DNA from: Pseudomonadota bacterium
Lineage (GTDB): Bacteria > Myxococcota_A > Polyangia > Polyangiales > Polyangiaceae
NCBI GenBank assembly: GCA_023423895.1
Contig: JAFAER010000058.1
Location: 20,184 to 84,183 of the forward strand
Reading direction: 5' to 3'
DNA length: 64,000 nucleotides
Below are positions 1 through 8,259 of this stretch, piece after piece. The translations under genes were made by a program, and so were the position numbers. How positions within the stretch are numbered: position 1 is the stretch's first letter; each line of letters opens with the position of its first letter. Under the pieces are notes generated by a model. That model saw nothing but the letters and a program-made list of their open reading frames with translations. It was not told where the DNA came from and did no database searches.

Positions 1-293
1 AGCGCATCGGTCACCGTGATGCGAACCTTCTCGTCGTCGTCGCGGAGCGCGGACTTCTTCCCGCGGATCCCCCAGTTCGAGAGGAGATCCGCGCGGACCT
101 CCTTCGGCATGTGGACGAAGAGACGATCGCGCGTTCCGTCGTTGTCCTGCGGTAAGAAATGGCCGAGGAACGCCTTCGCGTCGCGCGTGCGGCCCTCCTC
201 GGTACGGCGGAACGCTTCGAGCGCGAGACACAGCTTGGTGACCGGACGACCGCGGGCGTTCTTCGGAGTGACCACCGACGATGAAGGTATCAC
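1..293 (-). CDS. Hypothetical protein, 3' end beyond the window
   Basis: A GTG-started minus-strand frame stays open from 293 to the first base of the window, giving about 97 residues with strong G/C third positions. The N-terminal part reads VTPKNARGRPVTK and continues with a charged, helical-looking segment (GHFLPQDNDGTRDRLFVHMP). An in-frame TAA lies shortly upstream, and the GTG at 293 is preceded by a GAGAG about 13 bases away, so the start is plausible but not firm; a second GTG lies at 275. I recognise no family. The plus-strand frame over the same bases is Ser/Arg-rich and looks like a shadow. Confidence 0.5.
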   Translation of the reverse strand, partial: MIPSSSVVTPKNARGRPVTKLCLALEAFRRTEEGRTRDAKAFLGHFLPQDNDGTRDRLFVHMPKEVRADLLSNWGIRGKKSALRDDDEKVRITVTDA

Positions 294-413
294 CGGACCG
301 CGCCCGCTCTCGCGCGGTCTAGCGTCCGAGGCTGCAAATTAAGGTTGCCTCCGGCAATGAAGACGCGGGCTTGCGGCGTCCGGCACCACGAAAAACGATG
401 GGCGAGTCCCGTG

Positions 414-977
414 TCAGGACGGACGGCGACGCCGGGCCAAGCGGAGGACGGCGACGTCGATCGCGTAGAACACGAGCGCGCTCGCCACGAGCAGGAGCCC
501 GACGAAGGCGAGATGGGACGAGAAGTAACGTTCCCATCCGTCGTGGACGCGGAACGCCAGGTTGACGTTCGCGCGCGGTGAGCTCGATAGGCGGGTGACG
601 AGGAGCAGGACGGCGCTTGCAGCGGTCGCGGCGAGCCAAGCGCGGGGCGGCCAACCGAGCTTGCGGAGCGCGACGACGCCGATGATGGGCGCCACGAGAT
701 GAACGAAGACGGAGGTCGGGATGAGACCTGCGCCCGTCGCGAGATCGAGGAGCCAGATCGGCGTGCCGAACGAGAGCCAGAGCACCGCGATGGCGCAGAG
801 CACGCGAGCCCCGAGGAGACACCCGATCGCGAGGAGCGGGACCGCGACGTTGCACGCCCAGAGCAGATCGTGCGGGGTCCCCCGAAGGACGTGGTTGCCG
901 CCGTGGAGCGCCCAGCAACAGAGCGCCGCCACGCCATGCAACGGCAACGGAGCTCGGCGAGACGCCTCCACGGTCAC
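414..977 (-). CDS. Multi-pass membrane protein of unknown function
   Basis: A 187-residue hydrophobic protein with five or six likely membrane helices (roughly residues 13-33, 38-58, 59-79, 85-105, 112-130 and 154-177). The first loop carries a conserved-looking polar cluster, HGGNHVLRGTPHDLLWACN (residues 25-43), which could be a binding or catalytic site, but I do not recognise the family. Its ATG overlaps the stop of the upstream gene as ATGA, so the two are almost certainly translationally coupled and may work together in the inner membrane. The C-terminus is Arg-rich, consistent with a cytoplasmic tail. Confidence 0.72.
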   Translation of the reverse strand: MTVEASRRAPLPLHGVAALCCWALHGGNHVLRGTPHDLLWACNVAVPLLAIGCLLGARVLCAIAVLWLSFGTPIWLLDLATGAGLIPTSVFVHLVAPIIGVVALRKLGWPPRAWLAATAASAVLLLVTRLSSSPRANVNLAFRVHDGWERYFSSHLAFVGLLLVASALVFYAIDVAVLRLARRRRPS

Positions 978-2422
978 TGGTCGCTCGCAAAGACGATCTT
1001 GCCGAGCCGCGCCTCGTTCTCGTCGGCGCGTTCGCGCTCCTCGTGGGCGGCCTCGGCGTCGGCTTCGAGCTCGGCGAAGCGATAGCGCACCTCGCCTTGC
1101 GGTCCAGGGTCGACGTCGCCACCGAGCTCGACGACGCGTCGCGTGATGTCCTTCGACGAGGGCTCCTCTCCCGTCGCGATCCGGACGGCGGTGCGCAGCG
1201 CTTCGTCGGAGACGGGCTCTTTGTTCGATGCACCATGGACGACCTCACGGAGCACGGCCAGACGCGCATGCTCCTGATCGAGCCGCTTCTGTGTGCGCAC
1301 GCGGAAGAGCGCGCGCAGTGTCGGCAGCACGAAGAGCACGAGCGAGAACGAGAGCGGGATCAGGCCGAGGAGGAGGGGCACACCGTCGTCCGGGAGCACG
1401 GGCGGCCGGTGCGGATCGAAGAGGAGGGTGAGGTTCGACAGCGTGAGATTGTTCGAGATCGCCCACGCGCTCGCGAGGAGGTTGAACCCGTTGAGCAGCG
1501 CGATCATCACGTTCGACCCGGTCGAGTTGCCCGTGAGCGGCGGGAGCTTCGGGAGCCGTTCCCATGCCGGCCGCGGGCGCGGTGCCGTCTCGGCGCCAGC
1601 CGACCGACGGAGCGCCTCGAACGTGTACACGATGCCGCCGCCCTCGCTGACGTGGACCTCGCCCTCGTGGTCGAGCATGAGGCGCGCCATCAGCGGATCG
1701 GCCTGGTCGCGCGGAAGTCCCGTGACGCGCATCACGTCGGCGAGCGAGACGCGGCCGCGCTGCGCCCGGATCTCGCGCAGGACCCGCGCGCGGGCCTCGT
1801 GAGGGTCTTCCTTCGGGGGCGGCGGACCGAAGACGAAGCGATTGACCTTCTCGTAGAAGGCCACCTTGGGCGCTTCCGGCTCGACACGTGCCGGCCGACC
1901 CGAGCGCCAGCCGGGCTCGATGTACAGCGGCGAGAACGGATGGAACGTCCAGAAGGCGGCCTCCGCGATCATGCGGAAGAGCGCGCCGAGGAGGCCGATG
2001 CCGGGGCTATCGTCGCGATCGCTCGATCCCTGCCGCGCGAACGCAAGGCCGATGAGGATGGCCGCGAACACGAGCGCGTAGGTGCTCATCACCACGAGGA
2101 GCCAGGCACGCACGACGAAGCGGCCAGCGCCGGCGAGCGTCCGACCGACGGACGACAGCAGCCGCGCCCAAGCTTCGCGGGTCTCCCAGGGCTTCGTGAA
2201 GCCGTGCGGGAAGAGATGGACGAGGTCGCCGTCTTCGGTCACACGGAGGTGGCCGCGGTACTCGCTCGTGAGCCACGTGAGTCCGGCCTCGGCATCGCGC
2301 AGCGGCAGGCCACTCGCCACCGACGCATCCGCGATCGTGATCGGGCGCGTGGGGTCCACGAGCTTTTGGCGAAGCACCTCTGCAGCAGCAGCGGGCTCCA
2401 TGAGGCGAGGGGCATCGGCCAC
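974..2422 (-). CDS. Membrane-anchored protein with three winged-helix-like repeats
   Basis: 482 residues. Two segments align by eye: residues 28-74 (ITIADASVASGLPLRDAEAG then HLRVTEDGDLVHLF) and 224-271 (VSLADVMRVTGLPRDQADPL then EVHVSEGGGIVYTF). Both have the pattern of a winged helix: a helix-turn-helix followed by a beta wing. A weaker third copy lies at 402-452, ending in EVRYRFAEL. Hydrophobic segments at about 102-129, 305-327 and 347-372 are likely membrane helices. No enzyme motif is visible. The gene is coupled (ATGA) to the downstream membrane protein. Family unknown to me; a membrane-tethered regulator or a cytoplasmic domain scaffold are both possible. Start is the ATG at 2422; no strong Shine-Dalgarno is seen. 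Confidence 0.72.
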   Translation of the reverse strand: MADAPRLMEPAAAAEVLRQKLVDPTRPITIADASVASGLPLRDAEAGLTWLTSEYRGHLRVTEDGDLVHLFPHGFTKPWETREAWARLLSSVGRTLAGAGRFVVRAWLLVVMSTYALVFAAILIGLAFARQGSSDRDDSPGIGLLGALFRMIAEAAFWTFHPFSPLYIEPGWRSGRPARVEPEAPKVAFYEKVNRFVFGPPPPKEDPHEARARVLREIRAQRGRVSLADVMRVTGLPRDQADPLMARLMLDHEGEVHVSEGGGIVYTFEALRRSAGAETAPRPRPAWERLPKLPPLTGNSTGSNVMIALLNGFNLLASAWAISNNLTLSNLTLLFDPHRPPVLPDDGVPLLLGLIPLSFSLVLFVLPTLRALFRVRTQKRLDQEHARLAVLREVVHGASNKEPVSDEALRTAVRIATGEEPSSKDITRRVVELGGDVDPGPQGEVRYRFAELEADAEAAHEERERADENEARLGKIVFASDQ

Positions 2423-2510
2423 GAGCGGTCAATGTAATGACGGCGTGCACGCCATGCCAGGTGGCGGAGCTCGACCGCGCCGCGCGACCTCGTGTGATCT
2501 CGTGAAGATC

Positions 2511-3077
2511 TCAGGAGAAGAGGTCCACGAGCGCTCCACAGAGCAGCGCGACGACGCTGCCGGCCGCGGCCGCGCCGAGCACGGTTCCGCCGACGACCCA
2601 CGTGCGCGGGAGCCGAGCGAGCTCGGCAGCCACCACACCCAGCGCACCCAGTGCACCTAGCGCGCCTCGTTCATGCGCCACGTCGTGCGAAGTTCCGTGC
2701 TCGTACCTGACGAGGAGCTCGACGGCTTCCGGAGGGGCCTCGTCGGTGACCGCGAGCGGTGGGAGCGAAGCGAGGTCCATCATGACCGTGTCGAGGTCCA
2801 TCGTCATCGCCTGGTCGGGGTCGTGCTCGACGAGGTCGACGAGGTCGACGAGATCGTCCGTCTCGAGCCACGCGGTCGTGTTCGTGCGGGCCAGAGCGAG
2901 CGGGCGCTCCGCGTCTCGGAGCTCGGGGGTCTTCAGCTCCTCCAGCAGCGCCGGGGGGAGCTCCGCGACGGCGGTCGACATGTCGTGGACGTCGTCATCG
3001 AGCAGCAGCGGCGGCACGCTCGCGAGCGGGGCGTAGGCCAAGTCGTCTTCCAGGAAACCCAAACCGTGCTTCGCCAT
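2511..3077 (-). CDS. Acidic single-pass membrane protein, unknown function
   Basis: 188 residues starting MAKHGLGFLEDD. The open frame extends further upstream in Arg/Gly-rich shadow sequence, but the ATG at 3077 is preceded by GAAGGAG at good spacing, which decides the start. The body is acidic and low in complexity, with the tandem DLVDLVDLV encoded by 9-base repeats near 2829-2855, and a GALGALGALG run near the C-terminus followed by one hydrophobic helix (about residues 160-185). It looks tail-anchored, with the acidic part cytoplasmic. It follows the Ser/Thr kinase gene on the same strand with a 68-base gap, so it may be co-transcribed with it and could be a partner or substrate; that is inference. 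Confidence 0.7.
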   Translation of the reverse strand: MAKHGLGFLEDDLAYAPLASVPPLLLDDDVHDMSTAVAELPPALLEELKTPELRDAERPLALARTNTTAWLETDDLVDLVDLVEHDPDQAMTMDLDTVMMDLASLPPLAVTDEAPPEAVELLVRYEHGTSHDVAHERGALGALGALGVVAAELARLPRTWVVGGTVLGAAAAGSVVALLCGALVDLFS

Positions 3078-3145
3078 CCGTGTGCTCCTTCGGTCTCGCG
3101 CTCGCTCGTGAGCGCGCGAATTCGATCCGTCAGCTCTCGTGGTGC

Positions 3146-4804
3146 TCAGAGCTCGCGCCGGAACGTCCTTCCTTGTGTCGGTTCCGGAGCTCGTGCCGGG
3201 GCTCCTGAACGCGACGCATCGCTGTGCGCGGCAGGGGAGGCCGCCGTCGGACGCGTCCACACCGGACGCGGCGGCGCCGCTGTCACGGTCGCCGGCGGTC
3301 GTGGAGCGACCGGCTCCGAGGTCGGCGCCGTGTCGGTCACGGCGACGGAGACCGAGACCGATGGCGCGGCCGCCGGGACACGTTCGAGCAGCGTCGCCCC
3401 CGGCGGCGGTGCCGACGCCGATGCAGCGACCTCCGGCGCTGGCGCGGCGCGCTGCGAGCGCAGCAGCGCGAGGCCGCTCGCCACGAGCGCAAGGAATGGG
3501 ATGCAGAACCACGCCACGAGCGCGAGCCGGCGCGACGAAGTGGGCGCTTCCCCGGTCGTCGTGACGACGCGATACACCGACGCCTTCGATGATGCCTCGC
3601 CGGACCCGTCGTCGAGCGCGATGAGCCCGCTCGTCATCTGGCGGACCTGCGTGAGGCTCAGGTTCAGTCCGAGCTCGGAAGGTGTTTGTGTCCCGTTCAG
3701 CGTGACCTTGCCGAACGACAAGCTCGCGAGCTGCGCTTTGACCTGCGCCTGTACCTTCTCGCGTGTGTCTGCGAACAGCTGCTTCGTGAGCGTTCCGATC
3801 TCCTCCGACGTCACGCCGCCCGCGGTCGCGATGTACGCCTCGAGATCGTCCCGCATCGCCTTCGCTGATTGGTACCGCTCGTCGACGTTCCGTTGCAGTG
3901 CTCGATCGATGATGTCGTCGAGCGCAGCGGGGATGTCCGGCCGCACCGAAGAAGCGCGCGGGATGGCCTTCGTCATCAGGTTGTAGAGCGTCGCGGCGGG
4001 CGTGCTCTCGGCCATCAGGTGACGCCCGGTGACGCTTTCCCAGAGGACGATGCCCATGGCGAAGAGGTCCGCTCGACGATTGACGTTCTCCGCACGCACC
4101 TGCTCGGGCGCCATGAAGGCGACCTTGCCCTTGAAGATGCCATGCGCCGTCTGCGCGGAGCCTGCCGCCTTCGCGATGCCGAAGTCGACGACCTTCACGG
4201 CGCCTTCATACGTGAGCATCACGTTCTGAGGGCTGACGTCGCGATGCACGATCGCGAGCGGGGTACCGTCGAAGTCGCAGAGCTCGTGTGCGTAGTGCAG
4301 GCCGCTCAAGGCGTCCGAGCAGACCCGCGCGGCGATTCGGGGTTCGAGCCGCTTGCCCTGTTTCGCGAGGGCATTGAGGACGCGCGAGAGCGGTTGCCCT
4401 TCGACGTACTCCATCGCCAAGAAGAAGCTTCGGCCCTCGGTTCCCGCTTCGAACGTCTGGATCACGTTCGGGTGATTCAGGCGAGCGGCGAGGCGCGCTT
4501 CGTTCAGGAACATCTCCCGGCTGCTGGGATCGCTCGCGTGTTCGTCGCGCAGGCGCTTGATGACGACGAGGCGGTTCACGTTCATCGCGCCGTGCGCGAC
4601 GGCGAGATAGACGTCGGCCATCCCGCCGGACCCGAGCCGAGCAAAGAGGCGGTACTTGCCGAAGCGGACGGCGCGACGCATGCCGGACGCCGACGGCGAG
4701 TCGACGGGCCGCTCGCTCGGCGAGTCGACGGGCGCGACGGTCGCGCCGGTCGCGCTCGATGCTTCCTGGCCCGGACGCGTTGCCATGGGACGAGGCCGAC
4801 TCAT
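3146..4804 (-). CDS. Eukaryotic-type serine/threonine protein kinase with one membrane helix
   Basis: 552 residues. The kinase domain spans about residues 51-325: glycine loop GSGGMADVY (58-66), catalytic lysine in VVIKRL (Lys83), catalytic loop HRDVSPQNVM (Asp189, Asn194), DFGIAK (Asp207) and MAPEQ (about 231-235). All catalytic residues are present, so it should be active. After the kinase come a juxtamembrane region and a hydrophobic helix near residues 428-446, then an Ala/Pro/Ser-rich tail of about 100 residues that would lie outside the cytoplasmic membrane. This matches the Pkn kinases abundant in myxobacteria. The ATG at 4804 has a GGAG about 11 bases upstream. The target is unknown; the acidic membrane protein just downstream is a candidate. 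Confidence 0.93.
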   Translation of the reverse strand: MSRPRPMATRPGQEASSATGATVAPVDSPSERPVDSPSASGMRRAVRFGKYRLFARLGSGGMADVYLAVAHGAMNVNRLVVIKRLRDEHASDPSSREMFLNEARLAARLNHPNVIQTFEAGTEGRSFFLAMEYVEGQPLSRVLNALAKQGKRLEPRIAARVCSDALSGLHYAHELCDFDGTPLAIVHRDVSPQNVMLTYEGAVKVVDFGIAKAAGSAQTAHGIFKGKVAFMAPEQVRAENVNRRADLFAMGIVLWESVTGRHLMAESTPAATLYNLMTKAIPRASSVRPDIPAALDDIIDRALQRNVDERYQSAKAMRDDLEAYIATAGGVTSEEIGTLTKQLFADTREKVQAQVKAQLASLSFGKVTLNGTQTPSELGLNLSLTQVRQMTSGLIALDDGSGEASSKASVYRVVTTTGEAPTSSRRLALVAWFCIPFLALVASGLALLRSQRAAPAPEVAASASAPPPGATLLERVPAAAPSVSVSVAVTDTAPTSEPVAPRPPATVTAAPPRPVWTRPTAASPAAHSDASRSGAPARAPEPTQGRTFRREL

Positions 4805-5172
4805 CGATTCGGGTGCTCCGTTGCGTCGGATGGAGAACTTCGGATGGGAGAGAGCGATGTCGTCACGTCCCGATCGGGATGAGCTCGGCGAGCGCCGACG
4901 ATGCCTGGCGGAGACCTGTCCGACACCGGCTCATCCGGGAGGTGGTTGGTTGACTGCTGGCGACGTCCGGCATGGCTCCGCGGGCAGGACCCCGCGGAGC
5001 GCAGCGGGATCCTGACCGCAGCGCGTACGGGCTGTGGGCCCGGAGGGGGATCCCTCACGTCCTCGATCGAGGTGAACGAGCATCGGTTCACCACAGAGCA
5101 AGAAGCGGCCCACGCAAGCCGCGTGGCCCCCGAGCGCCTTCGCGAGCCCGAGCCGGGGCCGCGCGCGATCCG
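4805..5172. other. Intergenic stretch upstream of the Ser/Thr kinase gene
   Basis: About 370 bases lie between the kinase start and the tapT stop, both genes on the minus strand. The short frames crossing it have Arg/Pro-rich shadow composition. A short hairpin (CCACGC, 5-base loop, GCGTGG, near 5109-5125) sits just after the tapT stop on the minus strand and could be a weak terminator, although no T-run follows. The rest presumably holds the kinase promoter; no consensus promoter, tRNA or riboswitch was recognised. Confidence 0.4.
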
Positions 5173-5826
5173 TCAGCGCTCTCGCAGCGCGCTTCGGGGA
5201 TCGTGCCGGGTGGCGCCTTCGGGGATGCCGCCCGTGACCTCTTCGGCAGCGAGCGACCCGCGCACCCAGAGTGTGCGCTCGACCATCGCGCGGAACACGT
5301 GCTCGAGCGCTTGCTGGACGTCGGGGCCCTCGAGGATCCCCATCGCCCGCGCGATCGCCTCGATCGTCGCGAGCCCCTCCGGGTGGGACTCGGAGCGCAG
5401 TCGATAGATCGAAGGCGGGCCCGGCGGAAGCGTCACGCAGCGAACGTCCCGGAGTCCCGGCACACGCGCGCGCACCTTGGATGCCTGCCGCCAGTTGCCG
5501 TCCGGCACGATGAGCGTCACGGGCCCAGGCATGGGCTCGAGCGGCTCCGCCTCGCCCTCGTGTGGGAAGAGGAGGAGGGGCGTCGTCTCTCCCCACTCGA
5601 TGGGGCGGCTTGGTGAGCCCTCGCGCCCGCGCACGTGCACCTCGCTGTTGACCAGACAGGCGGCCCCGAGATGCCCGGTGTTCGTGGGCTTGCGGATCTC
5701 CGTGTGGTGGATGACGAGCACGAGCCGCGTCTTCGTCTGGATCCGCGGGACGAGCGGACACACGCAGAGCCCGATGTGCATCAGGCAGATGCCGCAGCGG
5801 TTCGCGCGGTTGTCGCGGCGGCTCAC
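5173..5826 (-). CDS. tapT: tRNA-uridine aminocarboxypropyltransferase (DTW-domain, TapT family)
   Basis: 217 residues. DTW-domain proteins transfer the 3-amino-3-carboxypropyl group of SAM to a uridine in the tRNA variable loop (acp3U47 in E. coli). The N-terminus carries the family's cysteine cluster CGICLMHIGLCVCP (Cys11, 14, 21, 23), followed by HHTEIRKPTNT (about 40-50) and the name-giving motif as DGNWRQA (109-115). The C-terminal part is helical. The start is the GTG at 5826, which overlaps the truC stop as GTGA and directly precedes SRRDNRANRCG; the longer open frame upstream is shadow sequence. Coupling to truC puts two tRNA-modifying enzymes under common control. Confidence 0.9.
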   Translation of the reverse strand: MSRRDNRANRCGICLMHIGLCVCPLVPRIQTKTRLVLVIHHTEIRKPTNTGHLGAACLVNSEVHVRGREGSPSRPIEWGETTPLLLFPHEGEAEPLEPMPGPVTLIVPDGNWRQASKVRARVPGLRDVRCVTLPPGPPSIYRLRSESHPEGLATIEAIARAMGILEGPDVQQALEHVFRAMVERTLWVRGSLAAEEVTGGIPEGATRHDPRSALRER

Positions 5827-6512
5827 GATGCCCCTCGCGGGAGCCCGAGCTGATCGAGCGCGGCGCCGAGATCGTCCGGGACGGGAGCATCGACGACGAT
5901 GCGCTCGTTCGTCACGGGGTGCTCGAACGCCAGCCGCGACGCGTGAAGCGCAAGACGATGAAGGGCGTACGTCGCTCGGTAGTGTCGGTTGATGACGCCC
6001 GAGCCGTACGTCACGTCGCCGACCAGCGGATGATTGATGTGCCGGAGGTGCCGCCGGATCTGATGGAGCCTTCCGGTCTCCGGCAGGGCGCGGACGAGCG
6101 AGCAACGGTCCACGGTCGAACGCGCGACGAGCTCGAAGCGCGTGAGCGCCGGAACGCGCGGCCCGTCCTCCGACTTCGGCACCGGATGATCGATCACGCC
6201 CGACTCCGGCGCGTGGCCGCGGACGAGCGCGAGATACTCCTTCGTGACGCGATGGCCCTCGAAGGCCGCGTGAAGGGCGGCGGCCGTCTCCTGCGTCCGT
6301 GCGAAGAGCAGCGCGCCGCTCGTTCCGCGGTCGAGCCGGTGGATCGGGTGAACGTGCGCCCCGCCGAGCGCGTCGCGCACGCGAAAAAGCGCGACGTCGT
6401 CGTCGTTGTCCCATCCCCGGTGAACGAGGAGACCGGACGGCTTGTTGGCGACGGCGAGGTGCGCATCGACGTAGAGGAGCTCGATCGTCCGTTCGCCTTC
6501 CGGTTCCGCCAT
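5823..6512 (-). CDS. truC: tRNA pseudouridine synthase, RluA/TruC family
   Basis: 229 residues from the ATG at 6512; an in-frame GTG at 6518 is an alternative. The fold signature is complete: NKPSGLLVHRGW (23-34), the catalytic HRLDRGTSG (Asp61), GRLHQIRRHL and HPLVGD, then LHRLALHAS and FEHPVTNE near the end. These blocks match E. coli TruC, which makes pseudouridine 65 in tRNA, better than the larger rRNA synthases, and there is no S4 domain. It lies 9 bases after the methylmalonyl-CoA mutase stop and overlaps tapT by four bases, so it is probably in one transcript with both. Confidence 0.88.
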   Translation of the reverse strand: MAEPEGERTIELLYVDAHLAVANKPSGLLVHRGWDNDDDVALFRVRDALGGAHVHPIHRLDRGTSGALLFARTQETAAALHAAFEGHRVTKEYLALVRGHAPESGVIDHPVPKSEDGPRVPALTRFELVARSTVDRCSLVRALPETGRLHQIRRHLRHINHPLVGDVTYGSGVINRHYRATYALHRLALHASRLAFEHPVTNERIVVDAPVPDDLGAALDQLGLPRGAS

Positions 6513-6521
6513 GACCACGCG

Positions 6522-8177
6522 CTAGAGCACGAGCGTCTCGGTGTGCTCACCCCACACCGAACGGAGGACGTCCGCGACCTCGCCGACCGTCGCCGACGCC
6601 TTCACCGCGTCGAGGATGAAGGGCAAGAGGTTGTCGGTGCCCTTGGCGGCCGCTTCGACCTTGCGGAGCGCCTCTGCATGCGCCTGCTGGTCGCGTCGTC
6701 CGCGGAACGCTCGAAGGCGCTCGACCTGCGCGCGCTCGATCTCCGGGTCGATCTTCATGACCGGCACGGGCGGCGCGTCCTGGACGAAGTCGTTCAGGCC
6801 GACGATCGTGCGCTGCTTCCGCTCGATCTCGAGTTGGTAGCTGTACGCGCTGTTCTGGATCTCGCGCTGCGGGTAGCCCTGCTCGATCGCGTTCACCATC
6901 CCGCCGAGCTCGTCGATGCGGGCGATGTACTTGCTCGCCTCCTGCTCCAGCCGGTTCGTCAGCGCCTCGACGGCGTAGGCGCCGCCGAGCGCGTCCACGA
7001 AGTCGGCCACGCCGGACTCGTGGGCGACGATCTGCTGCGTACGGAGCGCGATCGTCGCCGCCTCGCTCGTGGGCAGGCCGAGCGCCTCGTCGTAGCTGTT
7101 CGTGTGCAGCGACTGACACCCGCCCAGGACGGCCGCGAGAGCCTGCAGCGTGACGCGGGCGACGTTGTTCAGCGGCTGCTGCGCGGTGAGCGTCATGCCG
7201 GCGGTCTGGCAGTGGAACCGGAGCGCTCGGGCGCGGTCGGTCTTCGCGCCGAAGCGCTCCTTCATGATCGTGCTCCACAGCCGGCGCGCGGCGCGGAACT
7301 TCGCGATCTCCTCGATGACGTTGTTGTGGACGTTGAAGAAGAAGGAGAGCTGCGCGCCGAACGCGTCGACGTCGAGCCCGGCGTCGAGCGCCGCCTTCAC
7401 GTAGGCCATGCCGTCGGCGAGCGTGAAGGCGATCTCCTGCGCCGCGTCGCAGCCGGCCTCGCGGATGTGATAGCCGCTGATGGAGATCGTGTTCCAGCGA
7501 GGCACCTCCTTCCCGCAGAACGCGAAGATGTCGGTGATGAGCCGGAGCGAGGGCCGGGGCGGGTAGATGTACGTCCCGCGGGCCATGTACTCCTTGAGGA
7601 TGTCGTTCTGGATCGTGCCGCGCAGCTTCTCGCGCGGGACGCCCTGCTCCTCGGCGACGGCGATGTAGAGGCACAGCAGCGTCGACGCGGTCGCGTTGAT
7701 CGTCATCGACGTCGAGATCTTGTCGAGCGGCAGGCCGCGGAGCAGCGTCCGCATGTCCTCGATCGAGTCGATGGCGACGCCGACCCGGCCGACCTCGCCG
7801 AGGCTCTGCGCGTCGTCCGAGTCGCGGCCCATCTGCGTGGGCAGGTCGAAGGCGACCGACAGGCCCGTCTGGCCCTGCTTCAACAGGTAGTGATAGCGCT
7901 CGTTCGACTCGGCCGCGGTCCCGAAGCCCGCGTACTGGCGCATCGTCCAGAGGCGGCCGCGGTACATGTTCGGCTGGACGCCGCGGGTGAACGGAGGTGC
8001 GCCGGGAACGCCGAGGTCCCGGACCGGGTCGAGATCGGCGATGTCTTCCGGGCCGTACAGCGGCGCCACGTCGGCGTGACCAGCGAGATTGGGGACGCGG
8101 GAGCGGGGCTTGTCCTTCGCCTCGAGCGGGGCGAGCTTGTCCTTCTCCCAGGCGCGGCGGAGCTCGGCGTACGTCAT
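6522..8177 (-). CDS. Methylmalonyl-CoA mutase, catalytic chain without B12 domain
   Basis: 551 residues, the length of the stand-alone TIM-barrel chain; no DxHxxG cobalamin-binding domain follows, so a small B12-binding partner must be encoded elsewhere. Visible blocks: MYRGRLWTMRQYAGF (71-85), GLSVAFDLPTQMGRDSD, GTIQNDILKEYMARGTYIYPP (187-207), WNTISISGYHIREAG. Tyr72 and Arg200 correspond to the substrate-defining Tyr89 and Arg207 of the Propionibacterium enzyme; isobutyryl- and hydroxyisobutyryl-CoA mutases have other residues there, so methylmalonyl/succinyl-CoA is the expected pair. It feeds propionyl-CoA carbon into the TCA cycle. The ATG at 8177 is the first good start; the IS element lies 61 bases upstream and may have replaced part of the promoter region. 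Confidence 0.93.
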   Translation of the reverse strand: MTYAELRRAWEKDKLAPLEAKDKPRSRVPNLAGHADVAPLYGPEDIADLDPVRDLGVPGAPPFTRGVQPNMYRGRLWTMRQYAGFGTAAESNERYHYLLKQGQTGLSVAFDLPTQMGRDSDDAQSLGEVGRVGVAIDSIEDMRTLLRGLPLDKISTSMTINATASTLLCLYIAVAEEQGVPREKLRGTIQNDILKEYMARGTYIYPPRPSLRLITDIFAFCGKEVPRWNTISISGYHIREAGCDAAQEIAFTLADGMAYVKAALDAGLDVDAFGAQLSFFFNVHNNVIEEIAKFRAARRLWSTIMKERFGAKTDRARALRFHCQTAGMTLTAQQPLNNVARVTLQALAAVLGGCQSLHTNSYDEALGLPTSEAATIALRTQQIVAHESGVADFVDALGGAYAVEALTNRLEQEASKYIARIDELGGMVNAIEQGYPQREIQNSAYSYQLEIERKQRTIVGLNDFVQDAPPVPVMKIDPEIERAQVERLRAFRGRRDQQAHAEALRKVEAAAKGTDNLLPFILDAVKASATVGEVADVLRSVWGEHTETLVL

Positions 8178-8225
8178 GATGACGACGCTTTAGCACGAGA
8201 TCGCCGGAGATTCGGCCTCGGTGCA

Positions 8226-8244
8226 GGGTGAGGTCGCTTCACCC
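8226..8244. repeat. Short hairpin at the left IS boundary
   Basis: GGGTGA (8226-8231) and TCACCC (8239-8244) can form a six-pair stem with a seven-base loop. The right arm is also the outer end of the IS inverted repeat, so the stem may be the true IS tip, a preferred target structure, or a chance pairing. Confidence 0.4.
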
Positions 8245-8259
8245 TTTGGGCTTACCCTT
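8239..8259. repeat. IS terminal inverted repeat, left
   Basis: Begins TCACCCTTTGGGC and ends CTTACCCTT; pairs with 9759-9779 at 17 of 21 positions, with the four mismatches together at positions 6-9. It includes the transposase stop codon. Confidence 0.75.

Noticed and set aside
1043..2437. Long plus-strand frame of 464 codons
   Set aside because: Arg/Glu/His-rich antisense shadow of the 974-2422 gene, which has membrane helices and repeated domains.
4805..5172. Possible tRNA or riboswitch upstream of the kinase gene
   Set aside because: No T-loop or anticodon-arm pattern and no known riboswitch core; only a short hairpin.
5919..8231. Plus-strand frame of 770 codons opposite truC and the mutase
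   Set aside because: Antisense shadow of clearly recognised genes; no domain and no ribosome-binding site.
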